NCBI RefSeq assembly: GCF_040939785.1
Contig: NZ_CP162553.1
Span: 2,790,001 to 2,854,000 of the forward strand
Source of the DNA: Bradyrhizobium lupini
GTDB taxonomy: Bacteria > Pseudomonadota > Alphaproteobacteria > Rhizobiales > Xanthobacteraceae
Reading direction: 5' to 3'
Length of the DNA stretch: 64,000 nucleotides
Shown in pieces: positions 8,979 through 17,630 of this stretch. The position numbers and the translations under genes were made by a program. The notes under the pieces are model-generated. The model did not search any database. It was not told the origin of the DNA and saw only the letters and a program-made list of their open reading frames with translations. The number at the start of each line of letters is the position of its first letter. Position 1 is the stretch's first letter.

Positions 8979-10403
8979 ATGTCCGTCGTACAACTTGCAG
9001 TACTGGACACCGGCTCCAACCGAACACTTTCCGAACGGCTGATCGATCAGCTCGCCGACCGCATCGGCGGCCTCGGCGTGGAACTGGCTGACATCGCCGG
9101 CAACGTCCAGGAAGTCGCAAGCCGCGTCGCGAACCAGTCGGAACGTTTCCACCACCTCCAGGAAACTGCCGAAACGATGGTGTCGGCCAATCACGACATC
9201 GCCAATGCGTCACAGGCGGTGCAAACGACCACGTCAGCGGCGGTCGGCGAGATCGCGCAGTCGCGCGGCGCAGTCGATGCCGCGGTGAGCCACATCTCCG
9301 AGCTCGTTGCAGCGGTGGAGCGGATCGAGGCGCGCTTGAGCGCCGTCGGCTCCGCGCTGGCACAAGTGGCAAAAGTGTCCGGCTCGATCGAGGCGATCGC
9401 GAAGCAGACCAATCTGCTCGCGCTCAATGCCACCATCGAGGCGGCACGCGCCGGCAATGCCGGCCGCGGCTTCGCGGTGGTGGCAAGCGAGGTCAAGAAC
9501 CTCGCGGAAGCCACCCGCCAGGCCACGCACCAGATCTCCGACACCGTGCGCGATCTCGACGGCCAGATCGAAGGTCTGATCGGCGAGAGCAGCGATGCCT
9601 CGCAGCGCGCGAAGACGGCCGGCGCAGGCGCCCAGCGGATCTCCGGCATCATCTCGCGGGTCCAGCAGGGCTTCGCCTCCGTGGAAGCCGAGATCGGCAG
9701 CGTCACGCGCGCGGCAACCTCCAACCTCGGACATTGCGACACCGTCATCAGCGAGCTCAACGAGCTCGCCAAGGGCGTCGACCTCTCCTCACGCGATCTC
9801 AAGAACGCCGATCAACGCGTGACCAAACTGCTCGACACGTCCGAAGGGCTGATTGCGCTGATCGCCGACAGCGGCGTCGAGACATCGGATGCGCCGCTGA
9901 TCCGAATTGTCGTCGAGACCGCAAAGCGGATCTCGGACGAGTTCGAAGCCGCCATCGGCCGCGGCGAGATCACGCTCGACCAGTTCATGGACGAGAACTA
10001 TCGGGAAATCCCCGGCACCGATCCCAAGCAGTACAACACTGACTATGTCGACTTCACAGACCGCGTGCTGCCCGCGATCCAGGACCCGATCCAGAAATCC
10101 GATCCCCGCATCGTGTTCTGCGTCGCCTGGGCGAAGGGCGGCTATCTGCCGACGCACAACCCGAACTACCGCCTGCCGCAGGGCAAGGACCCGGTCTGGA
10201 ATAACGCCAATTGCCGCAACCGCCGCCTGTTCACCGATCGCGCGGTGCAGAAGGTCGCGGCCAACACCAAGCCGTTCCTGCTGCAGACCTATCGCCGCGA
10301 CATGGGCGGCGGGCAGTTCGTGCTGATGAAGGATTTATCCTCGCCGATCATGATCCGCGGCAAGCACTGGGGCGCCTTCCGGATGGGCTTTCGGCAGAGC
10401 TGA
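8979..10403 (+). CDS. Soluble methyl-accepting chemotaxis-type protein
   Basis: The product is 474 residues with no membrane span or periplasmic domain. The signalling hairpin ([32 protein letters not shown]) lies at about residues 145-180. The C-terminal ~165 residues repeat the module of the upstream gene: [50 protein letters not shown] and [11 protein letters not shown]. This C-terminal module is recurrent on alphaproteobacterial chemoreceptor-like proteins and resembles a small Cache/PAS-type sensor, but I cannot name its ligand. Both genes point the same way with a 108 bp gap. They probably arose by duplication, with the first gaining the PilZ-like part. No che genes are in the window. 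Confidence 0.85.
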   Translation: MSVVQLAVLDTGSNRTLSERLIDQLADRIGGLGVELADIAGNVQEVASRVANQSERFHHLQETAETMVSANHDIANASQAVQTTTSAAVGEIAQSRGAVDAAVSHISELVAAVERIEARLSAVGSALAQVAKVSGSIEAIAKQTNLLALNATIEAARAGNAGRGFAVVASEVKNLAEATRQATHQISDTVRDLDGQIEGLIGESSDASQRAKTAGAGAQRISGIISRVQQGFASVEAEIGSVTRAATSNLGHCDTVISELNELAKGVDLSSRDLKNADQRVTKLLDTSEGLIALIADSGVETSDAPLIRIVVETAKRISDEFEAAIGRGEITLDQFMDENYREIPGTDPKQYNTDYVDFTDRVLPAIQDPIQKSDPRIVFCVAWAKGGYLPTHNPNYRLPQGKDPVWNNANCRNRRLFTDRAVQKVAANTKPFLLQTYRRDMGGGQFVLMKDLSSPIMIRGKHWGAFRMGFRQS

Positions 10404-10740
10404 GGGTCGTCGCGACGCGCTTGCGGCGGGCGCATGGCCTCCCTGAATCAAAAACCTCGAAAACAACCCCATGCACAGTAGCCGGGGCGAGTAGAATCAA
10501 CGGCTTAAGCGCCAGATGAATCCGTCGATCCAGGCGCCTCTGAAGCGCTTGCGCCGTCGGGCAAAACAGGCGTATACTGCTATTATTCCGAAATCTCCAC
10601 CCCCTCCTCTTCTCCCCTCGCGAGAGAAGCCGATTTCCATAGCCCCGCCCCGCTTTCCGTAGACGGCGCTGGCCGCGCGCTGTACGGCCTTCCGGGCCTA
10701 CGCTTGGGCGGCCCGGTAGCTGTGCTTGGCAATGAACGGA
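10404..10740. other. Intergenic region, nothing convincing
   Basis: There are 337 bp between the second chemoreceptor gene and the convergent small-protein gene. A pyrimidine-rich stretch with a weak CTTCTC/GAGAAG hairpin lies near 10605-10630. I see no gene with plausible codon use and no clear terminator. Confidence 0.5.
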
Positions 10741-11088
10741 CTACTTCTTTTGCTCGGTGGTCGTCGTGGCGGCCGGGGTGCCGTCGCGAGCGTCCCGTCG
10801 CTCGTCGCGTCCCGTACGCCTCTCTTGGCGCCGCTCTGTGCGTCCCGTGCGGCGTTCCTGGCGGCGCTCTGTTCGCCCGCTGCGCCGCTCCTGGCGGCGT
10901 TCTGTGCCTGACTTCGGCGCGTCCGCTGGCGGCGTGGTAGGCGCGGCGGCTGGCGCAGTGGTTTGAGCAACAGCCTCTGAGGCCGCCAAAATTGAGGACG
11001 AAACCACAAGCCCAAACACCCCTGCGTATCCAAGGAAGGTTAGTGCGTTGCGACGACAGACCTGTTTCGGCTCCGAACGTTCATTCAT
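10741..11088 (-). CDS. Small exported arginine-rich repeat protein
   Basis: The product is 115 residues. A cationic start and hydrophobic core (NALTFLGYAGVFGLVVSSS) end at an Ala-X-Ala signal-peptidase-type site before QTTAPAAAP. A Pro/Ala/Thr linker precedes three near-identical units of the form TERRQERRTGR and a shortened one. The mature protein would be ~70 residues, extremely basic and low in complexity. The overlapping frames on both strands are repeat-rich shadows; this one is preferred because of the signal peptide. I do not know a function. Such a chain could bind nucleic acid, polyanionic polysaccharide or membranes. Confidence 0.6.
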   Translation of the reverse strand: MNERSEPKQVCRRNALTFLGYAGVFGLVVSSSILAASEAVAQTTAPAAAPTTPPADAPKSGTERRQERRSGRTERRQERRTGRTERRQERRTGRDERRDARDGTPAATTTTEQKK

Positions 11089-11143
11089 GGTCAGGCTCCC
11101 GGTTGCTGCCCCTTAGAGCATGTCACCAGCGTCGGTGGCCTAG

Positions 11144-11392
11144 TTATTGATCTGGATCAACTTGGTTCGGTGCTTCGAGCCACGTTGGGATTTCGGCCGA
11201 TGGGATCGACACTCTCGGAAAGTGAGGGATGACAGTCCCTGCACTGACGATCAGTCCGTCGTTGAATTTGGTTCGCGCAAAATCCTTGGCTGCTGCTTCG
11301 CTTTCAAACGTGTTGGTTAGCCGCGGATGTCGCCGTCTTGACAGTGTGCCATCCAGCGGCACTTCAAAAGTGACGTACCAAGTGTGTTTCAT
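11144..11392 (-). CDS. Small conserved hypothetical protein
   Basis: I take the ATG at 11392 (82 aa), not the longer frame upstream, whose extra sequence is the shadow of the neighbouring gene. The product starts MKHTWYVTFE, has a central RLTNTFESEAAAKDFARTK and ends in a short acidic tail. The pattern (T-F-x-S-E-A-E-A-K-x-F-A, then AGT-hydrophobic-P) is one I associate with short uncharacterised proteins common in Bradyrhizobium. It has no signal peptide or membrane span. Function unknown. Confidence 0.65.
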   Translation of the reverse strand: MKHTWYVTFEVPLDGTLSRRRHPRLTNTFESEAAAKDFARTKFNDGLIVSAGTVIPHFPRVSIPSAEIPTWLEAPNQVDPDQ

Positions 11393-11498
11393 GCCTAAAG
11401 CCGCCCCGTCGGTACGGTGGCCTATCCCCGCCAGACAAAGCAAAGCCGCCACCGGGACGAAGCGATGGCGGCTTCTTCCTGGCTTGCGAAACCGGCCT

Positions 11499-11762
11499 TT
11501 ACCGCCTGGCTCCGACACGATTGACGCCACCATTCGCATTGCCGCCGGCGTTATGACGGACTGCGGCGCGCGCCACCGGGCGGGGCCTGAGCACGACGCC
11601 TGCCCGAGCAACGCAACCCGCTGGGTAGGCAGTGTATTGGCAATACACGACCGCATTGGCTGGGCCTGGATTGAGCGTGAGACCTGCAAGGCCCAACAGG
11701 GCGCTGGCAGCAATCCCGGCAACAGTCGCTGACCTGATCGAAAGACGCTTGCTCGGATGCAT
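11499..11762 (-). CDS. Small secreted hypothetical protein
   Basis: The product is 87 residues with a clear signal peptide (basic start, SATVAGIAASALLGLAGL core, cleavage near PANA/VVYC). The mature part of about 50 residues has two cysteines (VYCQYTAYPAGCVAR), then a basic Arg/Pro/Ala region and an Asn/Gly-rich end (HNAGGNANGGVNRVG). Similar short Cys-pair proteins are frequent in Bradyrhizobium; no role is known to me. It is divergent from the Gly/Tyr-rich gene at 11938. Confidence 0.65.
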   Translation of the reverse strand: MHPSKRLSIRSATVAGIAASALLGLAGLTLNPGPANAVVYCQYTAYPAGCVARAGVVLRPRPVARAAVRHNAGGNANGGVNRVGARR

Positions 11763-11937
11763 GGCGGACCTCTCTCTTGGAACTTGCGCAACTGAGGCTC
11801 ATCGCCTTCTCAGGTGCGGCAGAACATAGCGTAGTCGCCGCAGTGGGCGGGTTCGATTGATCTACATCAAGCTCCTGCGCGGAGAGAGCCGCAATCTCGC
11901 GAGCGGGGCTTAAGGAATTCATGGAAGGGTTTCTGTC

Positions 11938-12273
11938 ATGCTCCGCTTCATTCTTGCTTCTCTTGCCGCTTTCGTTTTGCTCACCGCCTGCTTGATCCCC
12001 GATGATGCCGAGGCTCGGCGCGGCGGAGGTGCCTATCGGGGTGGCGGCGGTTATCGCGGCGGTGCGGTCGCAGTTCGAGGACCGCGAGGCGGCGGCGCTG
12101 TTGCGGTGCGCGGCGCAGGCTACCGGGGCTACGGCTACCGGGGCGGCTATCGCGGCTACGGCTATCGGGGCTACGGTGTGGGAGCGGCAGCGGTAGGCGC
12201 GGCTGCCGTTGGCACTGCTGCGTACCGCCGCAGTTGCTACGATGCTTACGGAAACTATATTTGCGCCTATTAA
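11938..12273 (+). CDS. Small exported Gly/Arg/Tyr-rich protein
   Basis: The product is 111 residues. A signal sequence (MLRFILASLAAFVLLTAC) contains a possible lipobox (LLTAC), although cleavage at DAEA/RRGG is also possible. The mature part is built of YRGG, YRGYGYRG and AVAVRG repeats, followed by an Ala/Val/Gly stretch and a Cys-containing end (RRSCYDAYGNYICAY). Low complexity makes homology unreliable. It is the last of the four small genes clustered here, and the only one on the plus strand. Confidence 0.65.
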   Translation: MLRFILASLAAFVLLTACLIPDDAEARRGGGAYRGGGGYRGGAVAVRGPRGGGAVAVRGAGYRGYGYRGGYRGYGYRGYGVGAAAVGAAAVGTAAYRRSCYDAYGNYICAY

Positions 12274-12640
12274 CCCGTCGACCGCGACTTCCATCGCCTC
12301 GCGCTCAAGTCCGCGCCTGATCGAGCGAATAGGCGTGAACGGCGAAGAGCGGGCTTCGGGCTTTAGCCGGGACCGGCTGATAGACGGTGAACGGCTTCGG
12401 GCTTCGCATGGCTTGCTCCTGTTGAAGCTCGGGCGAACCCCGAGCTTCAACTTTCAGCCACCGTTAGCGCGTGCAGTAAAACCAAGATTTCGGCTGGAAT
12501 TCATTGTCCCCGGAATCGTTGCGGTCCGCTGCCGCTGGGTCCAGTCCTGATCGCTCTCCCCGGCCAAGCCGCCGACAGCCGTTTTTCGGCCTATTAAACA
12601 TTCGGCCGTGCCATTAGGCTCCGGGACCGAGGGGACTAGG
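12274..12640. other. Intergenic region with one perfect hairpin
   Basis: There are 367 bp between the Gly-rich protein gene and the histidine kinase gene. Apart from the hairpin at 12421-12451 I see no gene or repeat. The region just before 12641 contains a purine-rich GAGGGG suitable as ribosome binding site for the kinase. Confidence 0.5.
12421..12451. terminator. Perfect 13-bp inverted repeat, possible terminator
   Basis: GTTGAAGCTCGGG is followed by a five-base loop and its exact complement. Only three T follow on the plus strand, so it is a weak intrinsic terminator for the gene ending at 12273, or a stable 3' RNA end structure. Confidence 0.5.
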
Positions 12641-14590
12641 ATGGCAATGCGGTTTTGCCTGTTCTCACTATCCTGGCGATCCTTTTGCAGGCGGACCTTC
12701 GCCGCCCCGCTGGTCGTCGCATTGTTGCTGGCAACACTGGGGCCGGGTCGGGCGGCTGATCCTGAGCCCAAGCGCGTTTTGATGCTGCAATCATTCGGCC
12801 TCCGCTTCAAACCGTGGACCGATTTCGCTGAGTTTCTTCGCCCCCAAATGATCAAGCAATCGAAAGTCCCAATCGACTTTCAGGACCACTCGCTGCTAAG
12901 CGCCCGTGTGGACGACGACAAGGCGCTCGCACCCTTTATCGGTTACCTCCAAGCATTGTACGGGGCCAAACCTCCCGACCTCATTGTCGCCCTCGGTGCG
13001 CCAGCTGCCGAGTTTGTGCAGCGGTATCGCGCTCAGCTTTTCCCCAAGACACCCATGATGTTTACTTCCGTCGAGGCGCGACGGGTCCAATACGACAAGC
13101 TGACCGAGTATGACACCGTGGCCGCTGCGGCTCATAATTTTCCTGCCGCCATCGAAACTATTCTGAAGGTGTTGCCCGACACGAAAGTGATCGCCGTCGT
13201 GAATGGGGCTTCGCCCAATGAAACATTTTGGCAAGGGGTATTGGAGCGAGAACTCGCACCGTTCAGCGGGCGGGTTGAACTACGATGGTATAACAAGCTG
13301 TCATTTGAAGATATCCTGAAAGACGCGGCACATCTTCCACCTCACAGCGCCATCTTCTGGCATCTGATGAGCGTTGATGCGGCGGGTGTTACACATGAGG
13401 GCGCTGCCGCATTGCACAGGCTCTCGGCTGCCGCCAATGCTCCCATATTTTCTTATCTTGACGGATTTTTTGATGGCTCGATTGTCGGCGGCTCCATGCA
13501 TTCGACTGAGAAGGGCATGACTATCGCAGCCGCGGCGGCAATCCGTATTCTAAACGGTGAAAAAGCTGGCGACGTAAAGGTCGCACCCAGCCAATTCGAG
13601 CTGCCAAGGTTCGATTGGCGGCAAATGCAGCGGTTCGGGATCAGCGACAGCCACCTGCCGCCCGGCAGCACGGTCTACTTCCGCGAGCCATCGGTGTGGG
13701 AACGGTATTTATGGCTGATCGCATCCGTCGTCGCGGTTTTTCTCATACAAGCCGGGCTTATTGCTATCCTGCTACGTGAGCATCGCCGTCGTCAATTCGC
13801 CGAAGTACAGTCGCGACAGCGCATGACTGAACTCGCCCACGTTAATCGCTTCGCGACCGCTGGCGAACTGACCGCCTCGATTGCTCACGAGATCAACCAG
13901 CCGCTTGGGTCTATTCTGACGAACGCCGAAACCGCAGCCGCGATCCTGCAATCGCAGCGTCCCGATATCGCTGCACTTTCCGATGTCGTTGAACTCAGGG
14001 AAATTGTGAACGATATTCTACAGGATGACCGGCGTGCCACCGAGGTCATTCGCAGGATGCGCAGCCTCCTAAAAAAGGCGCCGTTCGAATTGAAGCAACT
14101 GGACCTCAATGAGGTTGTGCAAGAGACGGTCAGATTTCTTTTGGCGCTAACCGTCAGCCGAAAATTCGAAATGGTCAACGTGATCACGCCCGATGCGCTA
14201 CCGATCCTCGGCGACCGCATTCAGCTTCAACAAGTCATTTTGAACCTTGTGCTGAACGGGGTCGAGGCTATGAAGGACACGTCTCACGAAAGCCGCACTA
14301 TCAGCATCCGGACTGCGCGCGTCGATCAATTCGCCGAGCTATCCGTGTCAGATCGCGGACCCGGCATTCCAGAAGACAAATTGAAACAGGTTTTCGAGCC
14401 GTTTTACAGCAGTAAAGCGGAAGGCATGGGCATGGGCTTGTCCATTGCGCGCACCATTATCGAAGCACACAACGGGTTCATATCAGCGAGCAATCGGGAG
14501 CATGGCGGTGCCTCGTTCACGATCAGGCTTCCCTTTGTCGCTGATCCAAAACGGCGCCCGTACGCGGAGACGGACCCCTCACCCGAATGA
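12641..14590 (+). CDS. Sensor histidine kinase with ABC-type periplasmic sensing domain
   Basis: The start is taken at ATG 12641 (649 aa), 7 bp after GAGGGG; a GTG at 12608 is the alternative. A signal/anchor segment is followed by about 310 residues resembling an ABC-type solute-binding sensor (RVLMLQSFG..., DLIVALGAPA, GGSMHSTEKG). A membrane span lies at about 355-378 (LWLIASVVAVFLIQAGLIA). The kinase core has the H-box IAHEINQPLG (His near 415), an N-box (QQVILNLVLNGVEAM), and G-boxes DRGPGIPE and GMGMGLSIARTI. It should autophosphorylate in response to a periplasmic ligand. No response regulator gene adjoins it, so it is an orphan in this window. Confidence 0.9.
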   Translation: MAMRFCLFSLSWRSFCRRTFAAPLVVALLLATLGPGRAADPEPKRVLMLQSFGLRFKPWTDFAEFLRPQMIKQSKVPIDFQDHSLLSARVDDDKALAPFIGYLQALYGAKPPDLIVALGAPAAEFVQRYRAQLFPKTPMMFTSVEARRVQYDKLTEYDTVAAAAHNFPAAIETILKVLPDTKVIAVVNGASPNETFWQGVLERELAPFSGRVELRWYNKLSFEDILKDAAHLPPHSAIFWHLMSVDAAGVTHEGAAALHRLSAAANAPIFSYLDGFFDGSIVGGSMHSTEKGMTIAAAAAIRILNGEKAGDVKVAPSQFELPRFDWRQMQRFGISDSHLPPGSTVYFREPSVWERYLWLIASVVAVFLIQAGLIAILLREHRRRQFAEVQSRQRMTELAHVNRFATAGELTASIAHEINQPLGSILTNAETAAAILQSQRPDIAALSDVVELREIVNDILQDDRRATEVIRRMRSLLKKAPFELKQLDLNEVVQETVRFLLALTVSRKFEMVNVITPDALPILGDRIQLQQVILNLVLNGVEAMKDTSHESRTISIRTARVDQFAELSVSDRGPGIPEDKLKQVFEPFYSSKAEGMGMGLSIARTIIEAHNGFISASNREHGGASFTIRLPFVADPKRRPYAETDPSPE

Positions 14591-14979
14591 GCCTGCGTCT
14601 ACCAGCGTCGCTGCCCTCTCCCACAAGGGGAGAGGGCACAACAATGAGTCGCGGCAATTGATCGCGCCGTCGATCGACTTCCACAATCGCACGACTTTCG
14701 TCATCGCATGATTTTGCGCATTCGCACGATCATCTGTGGCCATCAATGACGCTTGTGAGCAAAATGCGTTAGAAAATGACGATTATCATATCAATTAGCC
14801 CAAAATTACTGCAGTGATCGCCGCACAAATTCGTGAACGTCATGGCCTGACGCGCTCACTGCGCAAAAATGCATTGCCGGACATGTCGACGCTTCATCGT
14901 TTCGCATCGATATGATTATTGTGCGCGCAAATTCGCTGACTAGATCGCCGCAAGCGATCGAGCGAGCAAGGGGATGCAT
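14591..14979. other. Intergenic region, AT-richer promoter side of iorA
   Basis: It starts with a short palindrome (see 14613-14637). From about 14690 to 14960 the sequence is clearly richer in A+T than its surroundings and has no gene. It probably holds the promoter and regulator binding sites of the hydroxylase operon. I could not identify a specific operator. Confidence 0.5.
14613..14637. repeat. CTCTCCC-type short palindrome
   Basis: GCCCTCTCCC and GGGAGAGGGC-type arms surround a short ACAAG loop. The same kind of palindrome recurs at 18992, 19112, 27627 and 27706, always between genes. It is a dispersed intergenic element of the genome. Confidence 0.7.
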
Positions 14980-15444
14980 ATGGCAACTGTTCTCACCATC
15001 AACGGCGAAACGAAATCGTTCGACGCGCCACCTGACATGCCGCTGCTGTGGGTGCTGCGCGACGTCCTTGGGATGACCGGCACCAAGTTCGGCTGCGGCA
15101 TTGCGCAGTGTGGCGCCTGCACCGTGCACGTCGACGGCAAGGCAGTCCGCTCCTGCGTCTTGCCGGTCAGCGCGGTCGCGAACCGCGCCATCACCACGAT
15201 CGAGCATGTCGGCAGCACGCCAGCGGGCGCAAAGGTGCAGAAGGCCTGGCTCGATGCCGAAGTGATCCAGTGCGGCTACTGCCAGTCCGGCCAGATCATG
15301 TCGGCCGCGGCACTGCTGGCGGCAACGCCCAGCCCTGACGATTCCGACATCGACGCCGCGATGGCCGGCAACATCTGCCGCTGCGGCACCTATGTGCGCA
15401 TCCGCGAGGCCATCAAGCAAGCCGCCTCCGGCCGTCAGTCGTGA
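14980..15444 (+). CDS. iorA: Molybdenum hydroxylase small subunit, (2Fe-2S) (IorA-type)
   Basis: The ATG at 14980 is spaced from AAGGGG; an ATG two codons upstream is too close to it. The product is 154 residues. The plant-type [2Fe-2S] cysteines are in [13 protein letters not shown], and the second cluster ligands in [11 protein letters not shown] and [12 protein letters not shown]. It passes electrons from the molybdopterin subunit encoded next. Names in this family (isoquinoline 1-oxidoreductase, aldehyde oxidase) are interchangeable without biochemical data, so the substrate is unknown. It forms an operon with the next two genes. Confidence 0.85.
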   Translation: MATVLTINGETKSFDAPPDMPLLWVLRDVLGMTGTKFGCGIAQCGACTVHVDGKAVRSCVLPVSAVANRAITTIEHVGSTPAGAKVQKAWLDAEVIQCGYCQSGQIMSAAALLAATPSPDDSDIDAAMAGNICRCGTYVRIREAIKQAASGRQS

Positions 15445-15452
15445 GGTCCGCC

Positions 15453-17630
15453 ATGATCACCGACAAGACTCTTCCTGACGTCTCCCGCCGTGCGGTTCTG
15501 ACCGGCGGTCTCGCCACCGGCTTCCTGCTCGCCTTCCATCTGCCGCTCCGCGCCGCCGTCAACGAGCCGGAGCAGCCGAAGGACACGACCGACGGCAAAT
15601 TCGCGCCGAACGCCTTCATCCGGGTCGAAGACACCGGCCGCACCGTGCTCCTGATGCCGCAAGTCGAGATGGGCCAGGGGGTCTATACCTCGATTGCGAT
15701 GATCCTGGCCGAAGAGCTCGACGCGGATTGGGCAAAGGTTGCGGTGCTGCACGCGCCGCCCAACGACAAGCTCTACGCCAATCCGGCGTTCGGCCTGCAG
15801 GCCACGGGTGGTTCGACCTCGATCCGCGCCTGGTGGAATCCGTTGCGCGCCGCCGGCGCCAGCGCGAAGGCGATGCTGGTGCAGGCCGCAGCGGCGCAAT
15901 GGCAGGTCGAGCCGGCAAGCTGCACGACATCGAAAGGCGAGGTCGTGCATGCCGCAAGCGGCCGCAAGCTCGGCTATGGCGAACTGGCACTGGCCGCACA
16001 GGGCCAAACGCCGCCGAAGGACGTCCGGGTGAAGGACCCCAAGGACTTCGTCATCATCGGCCAGCCGCTGAAGCGGCTCGACACGCCGGACAAGGTCAAT
16101 GGCAAGGTCGTCTACGGCATCGACGCGATCCTGCCCGGCATGAAGATCGCCGCGATCGCCAATTGCCCGGTCTTTGGCGGCAAGGTCGGCAAGGTCGACG
16201 ACAGCGCGGCGGTCAAAATTGCGGGCGTACGCAAGGTCGTGGTGCTCGAGGATGCGGTCGCGGTGATCGGCGATCACATGTGGGCCGCAAAGAAGGGCCT
16301 CGATGCGCTCAAGATCGAGTGGAACGAGGGACCGAACGCGAAGCTCAGCACGAAGGACGTCTGGCAGCATCTGCGCGCCGCCAGCGAGAAGGACGGCGTG
16401 GTCGCGAAATCGGTCGGCGACATCGCCAAGGGGCTCGCCAGCGGCGACAGGTTCGAAGCAAGCTTCGAACTGCCGTTCCTTGCGCATGCCTCGATGGAGC
16501 CGATCAACGCCACCGTTCACGTCAGGCCGGATGCCTGCGAGATCTGGACCGGCACGCAGATCATGACGCGCGTGCAGTCGGAGGCGGCGAAGGCTGCGGG
16601 CCTCCCGGTCGACAAGGTGATTGTCAACCAGCATCTGCTCGGTGGCGGCTTCGGCCGCAAGCTCGAGCCGGATATGGTGGTGGCCGCCGTGAAGATCGCA
16701 AAGCAGGTCGACTATCCCGTCAAGGTGATATGGACCCGTGAGGAGGACATCCAGCACGACGTCTACCGTCCGGTCTATCGCGACCAGGTCACGGCGTCGC
16801 TGGTCGACGGCACGGTCGGGGCCTGGAAGTACAAGGTCGCCGGTTCCGCCGTGCTGGCGCGCTGGCTGCCGCCGGCGTTCCAGAAGGGTATCGACATCGA
16901 CGCGGTCGATGCCGCCGTGGATGCACCCTACGAATTCACCAACTTCCATGTCGAATATGTCCGCGCCGAACCGCCGGCGGTGCCCACCGGCTTCTGGCGC
17001 GGCGTCGGTCCGAACAACAACGTGTTTGCGGTCGAATGCGCGATGGACGAGCTCGCGCGCAAGGCCGGCAAGGATCCGGTCGAATTCCGCCGCTCGATGC
17101 TGACGAAGAATCCGCGCATGCTCGCGGTGCTCAATCTTGCCGCCGAGAAATCCGGCTGGGGCCAACCGCTGCCACCGCGCGTCGGCCGCGGCGTCTGCGT
17201 CCAACCGTCGTTTGCAAGCTTCCTCGCCACCGTGGTGGAAGCGGAGATCGACGATATCGGCGAGATCGCGCTCCGCCGCATCGTCTCGGTGGTCGACACC
17301 GGTATCGCGGTCAACCCCGACACGGTGAAGGCGCAGATCGAGGGAGGCCTGGTGTTCGGCCTCACCGCCGCGCTCTATGGCGAGATCACCATCGAGAAGG
17401 GCCGCGTGCAGCAGTCGAACTTCCACGACTACCGCATGATGCGCATCAATGAGACACCGAAGATCGAGGTCTTCGTCGTCAGGAGCGGCGAGGCGCCCGG
17501 CGGCATCGGTGAGGCCGGTGTCAATGCCGGACCGCCGGCGCTGCGCAACGCTATCTACGCGGCAACCGGCGTTGCGCTGCGGCGCCTGCCAATCGATCGG
17601 AAACTGCTGGCTGCGGGGAAAAAGGCATGA
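15453..17630 (+). CDS. iorB: Molybdenum hydroxylase large subunit, molybdopterin-binding (IorB-type)
   Basis: About 725 residues from ATG 15453; a GTG at 15441 overlaps the iorA stop and is possible. The N-terminus has a twin-arginine signal (SRRAVLTGGLATGFLLAF), so the enzyme is exported folded. Cofactor-binding motifs include GQGVYTSIAMI, GGGFGRKLEPDM and GEAPGGIGEAGV near the C-terminus. It would hydroxylate an N-heterocycle or oxidise an aldehyde using water. No FAD subunit is encoded; the third gene is a cytochrome c, so electrons probably enter the respiratory chain directly. Confidence 0.85.
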   Translation: MITDKTLPDVSRRAVLTGGLATGFLLAFHLPLRAAVNEPEQPKDTTDGKFAPNAFIRVEDTGRTVLLMPQVEMGQGVYTSIAMILAEELDADWAKVAVLHAPPNDKLYANPAFGLQATGGSTSIRAWWNPLRAAGASAKAMLVQAAAAQWQVEPASCTTSKGEVVHAASGRKLGYGELALAAQGQTPPKDVRVKDPKDFVIIGQPLKRLDTPDKVNGKVVYGIDAILPGMKIAAIANCPVFGGKVGKVDDSAAVKIAGVRKVVVLEDAVAVIGDHMWAAKKGLDALKIEWNEGPNAKLSTKDVWQHLRAASEKDGVVAKSVGDIAKGLASGDRFEASFELPFLAHASMEPINATVHVRPDACEIWTGTQIMTRVQSEAAKAAGLPVDKVIVNQHLLGGGFGRKLEPDMVVAAVKIAKQVDYPVKVIWTREEDIQHDVYRPVYRDQVTASLVDGTVGAWKYKVAGSAVLARWLPPAFQKGIDIDAVDAAVDAPYEFTNFHVEYVRAEPPAVPTGFWRGVGPNNNVFAVECAMDELARKAGKDPVEFRRSMLTKNPRMLAVLNLAAEKSGWGQPLPPRVGRGVCVQPSFASFLATVVEAEIDDIGEIALRRIVSVVDTGIAVNPDTVKAQIEGGLVFGLTAALYGEITIEKGRVQQSNFHDYRMMRINETPKIEVFVVRSGEAPGGIGEAGVNAGPPALRNAIYAATGVALRRLPIDRKLLAAGKKA

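Noticed and set aside
15435..17426. A 663-codon frame antisense to the molybdenum hydroxylase gene
   Set aside because: It mirrors the codon pattern of iorB, has no recognisable domain, and has no upstream ribosome binding site.
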